64,000 bases of DNA from Megalobrama amblycephala (Eukaryota; Chordata; Actinopteri; Cypriniformes; Xenocyprididae). Location: NCBI RefSeq assembly GCF_018812025.1, contig NC_063052.1:29040068-29104067 (forward strand), in the 5' to 3' direction. Below the pieces are notes generated by a model that searched no databases, was not told the origin of the DNA, and worked only from the letters and a program-made list of their open reading frames with translations. The translations under genes were made by a program, and so were the position numbers. Below are positions 53,911-64,000 of this stretch, one piece after another. Each line of letters opens with the position of its first letter. Position 1 is the stretch's first letter.

Positions 53911-54375
53911 TGCTTGAAGTGCCGGCGTTGTGCCAAGCTTCGACCCCCTGACAAATTATTACCCCCCTCGTTGAAGTCGCTACCTGATTGCCTAATCTTA
54001 ACCCCACCCCTAATCCTAACCCCTCCCCCACACCTACTCCTGAACATAAGGGGGGTAATAATCTGGCAGGGGGTCGAAATTCATCACAATACCTGTACTC
54101 CTGATGCTCAGTTCAAACTGTGTTCCTGAAGATGGGAGGGCGCAAGGAAAACTAGCAGTATGCTAAAGGTAATAGTAGAGAAGTGCTGGTGTTGTGCCGA
54201 ATTCTGACCCCTGACAAATGATTACCCCTATAGTGTTGGTAGGTTTAGATTGAGGTGTGGGGGAGGGGTTAGGATTAGGGGTGGGGTTAGGATTAGGCAA
54301 TCAGGTAGCGGCTATAACGAGGGGGGTAATAATTTGCCAGGGAGTCGAAATTCGGCACAACACCTGTACTGCGTA
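53911..54375. mobile_element. two tandem foldback MITEs with TTGTGCC(G)AA(T)TTCGACCCCC ends
   Basis: Copy 1 is about 53920-54085: cgaccccctgacaaattatt at the left, aataatctggcagggggtcg at the right. Copy 2 is about 54190-54365: ctgacccctgacaaatgatt at the left, aataatttgccagggagtcg at the right. Interiors share complementary blocks (ttaaccccacccctaatcct versus aggattaggggtggggttag), so copy 2 is inverted relative to copy 1 in the middle. Open frames here are by-products. Confidence 0.65.
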
Positions 54376-54573
54376 CCGGCACGTACCAGCCCACTCATAT
54401 GAGGGACCCCAATCCAAAAATTTAAAAGACATCTATATAGTTTCTTGCATAAAGACCCAGTTTATGCTGTAAGAAAAATCATAAATATGTCCAAAATATT
54501 ATTTGGAAAATACTTGGTTTCTATTAAGCTACATAAGCTACAAAAAAACATATTTTTTAGTATATTCACTTAA

Positions 54574-55347
54574 AGGGTTAGTTCACCCAAAAATGAAAAT
54601 TCTGTCATTTATTACTTACCCTCATGCCGTTCCAAACCCGTAAGACCTTCGTTAATCTTCGGAACACAAATTAAGATATTTTTGTTGAAATCCGATGGCT
54701 CCGTGAGGCCTTCATAGCCAGCAATGACATTTCCTCTTTCAAGATCCATTAATGTACTAAAAACATATTTAAATCAGTTCATGTGAGTACAGTGGTTCAA
54801 TATTAATATTATAAAGCGCAGAGAATATTTTTGGAGCGCCAAAAAATCAAAATAACGACTTATTTAGAGATGGCCAATTTCAAAACATATGCTTCAGGAA
54901 GATTCGGAGCACAAAATCGAATCTGCTGTTCTGAGCGCCAAAGTCACGTGATTTCAGCCGTTGGCAGTTTGACACGCGATCTGAATCATGATTCGATACA
55001 CTGATTCATTTGTGTTCCGAAGCTTCCTGAAGCAGTGTTTTGAAATCGGCCATCACTAAATAAGTCGTTATTTTGTTATTCTTGGCACTCCAAAAATATT
55101 CTCGTCGCTTTATAATATTAATATTGAACCACTGTGCTCACATGAACTGATTTAAATATGTTTTTAATACCTTTATGGATCTTGAGAGAGGAAATGTCAT
55201 TGCTGGCTATGAAGGCCTCACGGAGCCATCGGATTTCAACAAAAATATCTTAATTTGTGTTCTGAAGATTAACGGTTTTACGGATGTGGAACGGCATGAG
55301 GGTGAGTAATAAATGACAGAATTTTCATTTTTGGGTGAACTAACCCT
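54574..55347. mobile_element. TTAA-family foldback element, complete
   Basis: TTAA at 54570-54573 and 55348-55351. Left end agggttagttcacccaaaaa, right end tttttgggtgaactaaccct. Arms share ccgatggctccgtgaggcc, tcaatattaatattataaagcg and their complements. A good reference copy of the family in this window. Confidence 0.9.
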
Positions 55348-55351
55348 TTAA

Positions 55352-56740
55352 TTTCTAGACCATCTGTAAACTCTCTAGACCCCCTTTGCTCATCCTGTTT
55401 AACAACTTTTTGCCAACAAAGCATGGTTTGGTGACCAGTAATAAGGCATTCATAACACATATGATGTAGTCAAAACAGAAAAACACATGTGCTGAAGATA
55501 AAAAGCAAAAGTAGTGACACCATGTGGTCATTTGGGGAACTGCATTTGTGCAGGACAAGAAGCTGGGCTCTTGCTTGAGTATATGAAAGGAAGAGAGAAA
55601 GTGTGTGGTATTTAGACTAATGTTCTTCCTAATAGGAAAATTATTATCCATAGCATGAAGGCATTGTTCCATAACATGGTTCATAGGAGAACACCATGTG
55701 GTAAAGAAGCATCCTGATGATTTCATAAAGAAAAATAAATAAGAGAAAGAACTGGAATTTGCAAAAGTTTTGAATCTTGAGACTTGTCCCATGAGGCTGC
55801 AGTTTCATTCCAACAAAGCATCATTAGGCAGCCACAATTTGCAGTTTATTTGGTTAAGGAGGGACACAGACAATTTAGCCCACTGGCCTCGTTCACGGAG
55901 GGTAGAGAATACAATTGAATTGATTTCATCATATTATCATTCAGGAACCACTGAAGATAGCAGTTCGGCAGAGAGAAGCAATCAACTAATGATCTCGGAA
56001 ACTAAATAACACGACACCACTGCTTCCTGACAAAGGCTGCTATCTGTCATTGTGCTGCACTGTGAGAATTTAAATGCTGCGTAAATGGGTTTGAGTATTC
56101 TAGCACACTGACACATTCCTGCATTTAATAGGGAATTATTGACAGCTCCTCTCATACAGTATTGTAAGCCAACAACTTAAAAGATACGTATCTTGTTTTG
56201 GTGTACCACTTTATCTTGCAGTCCTTCTCTCAGGTATTGATGAACAAAAATGTCATTCACTGATGCTATTCGAACACTTCAATTCAACACACAATGGGTC
56301 ACAAGGTTCAATAATAACCCACTCATGTGTCTTCAGTCCCATGGCCTTGATAATGAACGTCAACTCTGCGCCTTTTAGGACTTTGGCACACAGACGCTGT
56401 TTGAAAAGCGATTCAGAAGCATGCCTCAACCTCAGCTTTATGGCTCTTGTATTATGTGAAATAGCATTGTATTTTCCCACAACTTAAGATGGGAATTCTC
56501 ATGGAAAACGTACACTATATCTAGTTCTAGTATTATTCAAATTTAAATACTTGCTTCCACTCAGTGTTGGTCCAATTAAATATGTGCCGTTTTGTTTTAA
56601 ATTTATTTAAATGAGTTTGTTACCAAAATGTGGAATGTTACACGGTTTAAAACCTGATTTGTGTTTTTATATTCTAGCAATAAATATTATTTATCCTTTG
56701 TTTTACCAGGATAGTCTCATTGAGACATAAAATCTCTTCT
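55352..56740. other. intergenic, no gene seen
   Basis: No clear repeats and no exon with recognisable similarity. The 145-residue open frame at 55355-55792 has no family features and no codon bias that I could point to. Confidence 0.45.
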
Positions 56741-57130
56741 TCCAGGTAGTCCAAATTTCCAAGTTTGGTGTCACTAAGACTTTTGATGAATTCTATACTA
56801 ATTTTATTTATCAATAATTCATAAAATTGACAGTATAAATACATTTACAAAGTTAAATATTTCTATTGTAAATAAATGCAGTTCTTTTGAACTTTATCAA
56901 AAAATCCTGAAAAACAATTTCCACAAAAATATTACGCAGCACATTTTCAACATAAATGTTTCTTGAGCAACAATTCAACATACTAGAATGATTTCTGAAG
57001 TATCATGTGACACTGATGACTGGAGTAAATGATGCTAAAATTGCAGCTTTGCCATCACAGGAATAAATTACATTTAAAGAAAAAAATATATAAATATATT
57101 AAAATAGAAAAGTTATCTTAAATTGTGACA
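56741..57130. mobile_element. AAGTTTGGTGTCACTAAG-type MITE copy, worn
   Basis: Blocks ttccaagtttggtgtcact, gcagttcttttgaactttatc, gtttcttgagcaacaattcaac, tatcatgtgacactgatgac and gctttgccatcacaggaata occur in the family order. The right end is lost in an AT-rich stretch. Confidence 0.65.
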
Positions 57131-57885
57131 ATTACTTGTTTTACTGTATAAATATCAGGGACGTTTCCTAAGGGAGGCAGTGCCTTCTCAAAAAAAGCGG
57201 ATGAGAAAATAATCCATATTACAAAAATAAAACACAAATATTCGAAAATGTATAAATCACTTGTTTTTCTAAAGTAACACCAGCAGCTCAAGCTACAGTG
57301 GGACGTCTCTCTTGCCTCCCCTGAACCCATTGAGTTTTTCCAGACTCTCTAAAGCATGCGGTCAAGTGGGTTTGGTGGGAGATAATTAAGAATGGGGGGA
57401 AGCCTTCATCACGCTGATTGGTTATGATTGGTTTGTGCGATAAATACCAACTTTTCGTTCATGAATCAGTCTGAATGAAAAAAAAGTTTATGGGAAGACT
57501 AATTCAAAAGTAAACAATTCACCCACTTAAATATCACCACTGTCACGTAAAAATCTAATTTTTTATTTTTTTTTCCCAATCAGCTTGGTGAAATTAAAGG
57601 TACATCTCATCTCGTTTACCGAGCTTGAAGACTGAGGATCTGAAAATAAGTTGACTATTAAAAAGAAAAGTTGAACATTAATTCACAAATAAAATGTTTA
57701 AATTATTACCGCCTTTAGTAAAAATGCTTAAAAACACTAAATTGATGAGATTTATACTTGGATTTAATAAACAGAACATTAATAACATTGTTAATGTAAA
57801 AGTACAAAATAGAATTGTATTACAAGTAACATCATTCTGATAAACTAATTCATGACCGCTTGAACAAAAAAAACCTCAACAACAT
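57131..57885. other. intergenic downstream of the eS27 gene
   Basis: No gene or clear element recognised. AT-rich. Confidence 0.5.
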
Positions 57886-58097
57886 CATTGTAGCCCAAAC
57901 ATTTTATTGAGACAGAGAAAAAGAGACATTAGGTTGGAGGGTATTCCGGTCGGTTCTTCAGACCTCTCAGGGTTCTCATAATCTCCTCATCTCTCGCTTG
58001 AATAAAATCAGGCTGCTGTCGCTGAGGCCGGTAAGTCTCCTCCCTCTCTCTCTTTCCCTCTCTCTCTCTCTCTCCGAGGAAGCATCCAGAAAAGATC
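57885..58097 (-). other. eS27 3' UTR with AATAAA
   Basis: On the minus strand AATAAA lies at 57908-57903, about 190 bases after the stop. The UTR includes a GA-repeat at about 58040-58075. The 3' end is estimated, not seen. Confidence 0.7.
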
Positions 58098-61535
<3,438 letters not shown>

Positions 61536-61557
61536 GTTGGCGAAGATTAAGCCGCTG

Positions 61558-61569
61558 CCAGAAAGGAAG
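61558..61569 (-). promoter_or_regulatory. TOP-like transcription start of eS27
   Basis: On the minus strand cttcctttctgg lies 23-34 bases upstream of the ATG. A C followed by pyrimidines at this distance is the usual 5'-TOP start of ribosomal protein mRNAs, which links translation to mTOR signalling. The exact first base is inferred. Confidence 0.55.
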
Positions 61570-61680
61570 TTCCAAGCGGAAACAGACGAATATCATCCGA
61601 AGAGCGCGGACGTGAGCGGAAATGCGTCAGCGGACGTAGAGCGCGGACATGTTGGTAGAGGCAGATGAGGTCAATAACAG
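61570..61680 (-). promoter_or_regulatory. eS27 proximal promoter
   Basis: CpG-rich sequence immediately upstream of the TOP-like start, with repeated gcgga words (four or more between 61576 and 61650) on the plus strand, equivalent to tccgc on the gene strand. No TATA box at -30. This is the usual architecture of ribosomal protein promoters. Confidence 0.5.
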
Positions 61681-63264
61681 TAGGTAATCCAGATATAAAA
61701 CAAGTTATTTACTTTATTTATGTATTTGTGTTGTTTGTTTTTCATATTGGCTATATTTTTTGTAAATCTTCTTTCCCTTGGGCTGTTTTTATTTTTCTTT
61801 CTTCTCCCTATTTTTGAGTGTTATACTGTTATATTGTAGTAGGCTATCTGAATGAAAAAGATATAACCTAATAAGGGTTTAAAATGAAATATATACTGGA
61901 AATATATGGTGAAATTAGCTTTTAATTAGCTTTAGACTATTTTTTATTAATTACTACTAAAATTATTGTATAAACAAAAACATAGCCTCCTAAAAACTAT
62001 GGTATCTGCATGGGTTTTTTCAGACAATATATTTTATGGTTACCTTTGTATTTTAATTTTGAAGTTCCTTCAAATACCATGAAGACTAAATATCCTGGTG
62101 AATGATTATGACAATTATTAGTAGACCTACTATAGTCATTGTATAGGCCTCAAAATTCTGTGGCATAGGCAACTCGATACCATGGTATTGTTTTCTGTCG
62201 TATTTATTATTCCTATAATACACTTGCATTGATTTATAAGTCTGATATGAGTATTATTCATTCGTTACTGTTTAATGAGGAGGGTGTAATGAGGTGGGAA
62301 AAGTTCTGAGGTTGAATTTGCAGCTGGTGATGGGGAGTGTCTTTTTAGGGCTATATGAAGTACACTAGCTAATAGAGCATACTTGAAGTGAGCAGAACTC
62401 TTAGGAGAAATCAAGACTGCTCGCTTCCAGCTAATCATGAGAGACAAGTGTCTGCAGATGTGGCCACCCAGAGACATCAGACACTGGCAGCTGGGAAGCA
62501 TCATGGGTCACTGGCTGCAAATGCTGTAGCGGCTCCTGATCAGCATTCCTGAACAGACAATTTATCTATATGGGATCAAGGGGGGTTTGCCTACAATAGA
62601 ATAATAAGAGTTTGCTGATCCTGCATGGCTACATGCCCAGGGTTAACCAAATGTAAAATAGGATGTTCAAGAGAAAATGTTGGGCAGGTTGAAAATAATT
62701 GCCTATTATTTTGGTCTGGTTATCTTTATCACATTGAATTTATTCAGAACAACCTGAGGTAAACGGGCCATGGTGTATTTCATCAGATAAGTGAATTGTG
62801 GTCAGGTAATTTATGCAGGCTGTCCTGCTTTGGCAGTAATCTTTGAAAGATCTCTAGTACATGTGTAGACGATTTGGCTCAAATGGTAGAGTGCCTCTCA
62901 GTATGTGAGACAGCTTGATCAATGCCTGCCCATCTGAAGAGCTGAAACCCCATTCAGATAGTAGAAGTTACCAGCACTTATGCAGCCATAGTGGCTTTAG
63001 ACAAATTCAGTTTACTTGATTGGGCATAATGAAACTCCCCTGAAAAAAGAGAGTATTTAAAATGTGACTGTGTTGTCCTGTAAATGACTTTACCTTGATA
63101 AAGGTGATAAAGAATAGTTTGGTCAACTATGTATATTACCAATAAAAACTAATAGGCTATTGATTATCATTTGAAAACAATTACAAATGTAATTATTAAC
63201 ATAATCATACTAGAAACATTTGATTTATTCCAAAGGACACTTTTACTTTTATTTATTGGGATAA
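61681..63264. other. intergenic, no gene seen
   Basis: AT-rich. A tRNA-like segment lies at 62868-62930. The 79-residue minus-strand frame at 62265-62504 has no recognisable domain. Confidence 0.5.
62868..62930 (+). repeat. tRNA-like segment (SINE head or tRNA relic)
   Basis: tggctcaaatggtagagtgc resembles the D-arm/A box of a tRNA gene, followed by a ctctcagtatgtgag stem-like stretch. A clear B box (ggttcgaatcc) is not present. More likely a worn tRNA-derived SINE than a functional tRNA. Confidence 0.3.
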
Positions 63265-63470
63265 GGCCCGGTTTCACAGACAGGGCTTAGCCTAAGCCAG
63301 GATTAGGCCTTAGTTCAATTAGGGGACATTTAAGTACTTTTATAAACGTTCACTAGGAAAAAAAGGGGGGAAAAAACATTACTTGTGTGCATCAAAAACA
63401 ATGGCAAAATTTAAGATATGTCAGTGCAAGTTACTTTCAGTTCAAACATGCATTTTAGTCTAGTAATAGC
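63265..63470. mobile_element. left part of a GGCCCGGTTTCACAGAC-type DNA element
   Basis: ggcccggtttcacagacagg and gcttagcctaagccaggatt form the recognisable start of a common fish DNA repeat. It is cut at TTAA 63471-63474 by the next element and may resume beyond the window. Confidence 0.6.
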
Positions 63471-63474
63471 TTAA

Positions 63475-64000
63475 AGGGTTAGTTCACCCAAAAATGAAAA
63501 TTCTGTCATTAATTACTCACCCTGATGTTGTTCTACACCCGTAAGACCTTTGTTAATCTTCGGAACACAAATTGAGATATTTTTGTTGAAATACGATGGC
63601 TCTGTTAGGCCTGCATAGCCAGCAATGACATTTCCTCTCTCAAGATCCATAAAGGTACTAAAAACATATTTAAATCAGTTCATGTGAGTACAGTTGTTCA
63701 ATATTAATATTATAAAGTGACGAGAATATTTTTGGGAGCCAAAAAAACAAAATAACAACTTATATAGTGATGGCCGATTTCAAAACACTGCTTCATGAAG
63801 ATTCAGAGCATAATGAATCAGTGTGTGGAATTAGCGGTTCGGAGCGCCAAAGTCACGTGAATCCAGCAGTTTGGCCGTTTGAAACGCGATCCGAATCATG
63901 ATTCGACACAAAAGATTCATAACGCTCCGAAGCTTCCTGAAGCAGAGTTTTGAAATCGCTATCACTAAATAAGTTGTTATTTAGTTTTTTTGGCACACCA
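63475..64000. mobile_element. TTAA-family foldback element, cut by the right window edge
   Basis: TTAA 63471-63474, then agggttagttcacccaaaaa and the same order of blocks as 54574-55347. The centre of the hairpin (about 63860-63900) is passed and the window ends in the second arm. Confidence 0.8.

Noticed and set aside
55355..55792. 145-codon minus-strand open frame
   Set aside because: No domain or signal recognised, composition like its surroundings. A hydrophobic, Cys-, Phe- and Ser-rich chance frame is more likely.
62868..62930. Functional tRNA gene
   Set aside because: Only an A-box-like word is present; no good B box, anticodon arm or acceptor stem pairing could be drawn. Listed as a tRNA-like repeat instead.

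Overview
This window looks like a stretch of ray-finned fish DNA, most likely cyprinid (carp/zebrafish group). The evidence is an AT-rich, intron-rich layout, a vertebrate alpha-7 nicotinic receptor gene, Tc1-like elements, and many foldback DNA transposons with TTAA target sites of the kind that fill cyprinid genomes. The species call is inference from repeat style, not from a marker gene.

Two protein-coding genes are well supported, both on the minus strand. (1) chrna7, the neuronal nicotinic acetylcholine receptor alpha-7 subunit, runs from its start codon at 46988 down to its stop at 17581. It has ten coding exons with clean splice sites. Their summed length is 1758 nt (585 codons plus stop), and six of the eight exons 3-10 (exons 3, 4, 5, 6, 7, 8) plus exon 9 match the exon sizes I know for the mammalian gene; only exon 10 is clearly enlarged. 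All key agonist-binding and channel-lining residues are present. The M3-M4 cytoplasmic loop is about 80 residues longer than in mammals. (2) A ribosomal protein eS27 gene (rps27/rps27l family) has coding exons at 61530-61535, 60804-60912, 60604-60714 and 58098-58126. It encodes a complete 84-residue zinc-ribbon protein, with a TOP-like start region and a YY1-type site in intron 1. A partial MADF-domain exon lies at the left edge (3-120).

The rest is introns and intergenic DNA dominated by repeats. 0-16 kb is intergenic: foldback elements at 1831, 4778, 5984, 12003, 13937 and 15180. 17-47 kb is chrna7. Intron 1 holds a 1.27-kb GATA/GACA array and a Tc1-like element inserted in it. Intron 5 holds a 928-bp inverted dimer and a decayed Tc1 copy. 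Intron 6 holds a three-level transposon nest. Intron 7 holds a two-level nest. 47-57 kb is intergenic with a second three-level nest (47641-49710) and further foldbacks. 57.9-61.6 kb is the eS27 gene, whose intron 3 holds an element with a THAP-domain relic. 61.7-64 kb is intergenic and ends inside another TTAA element.

The most notable pattern is that three separate repeat-associated segments carry the start-proximal DNA-binding exon of a different family: MADF (3-120), Myb/SANT-like (28839-29335) and THAP (about 59110-59310). The Myb/SANT case is the clearest: a 986-bp element with a 3-bp TAA duplication keeps an ATG exon and a second exon that join in phase across consensus splice sites. 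I found no sign of a bacterial-type system, RNA-gene cluster or CRISPR.
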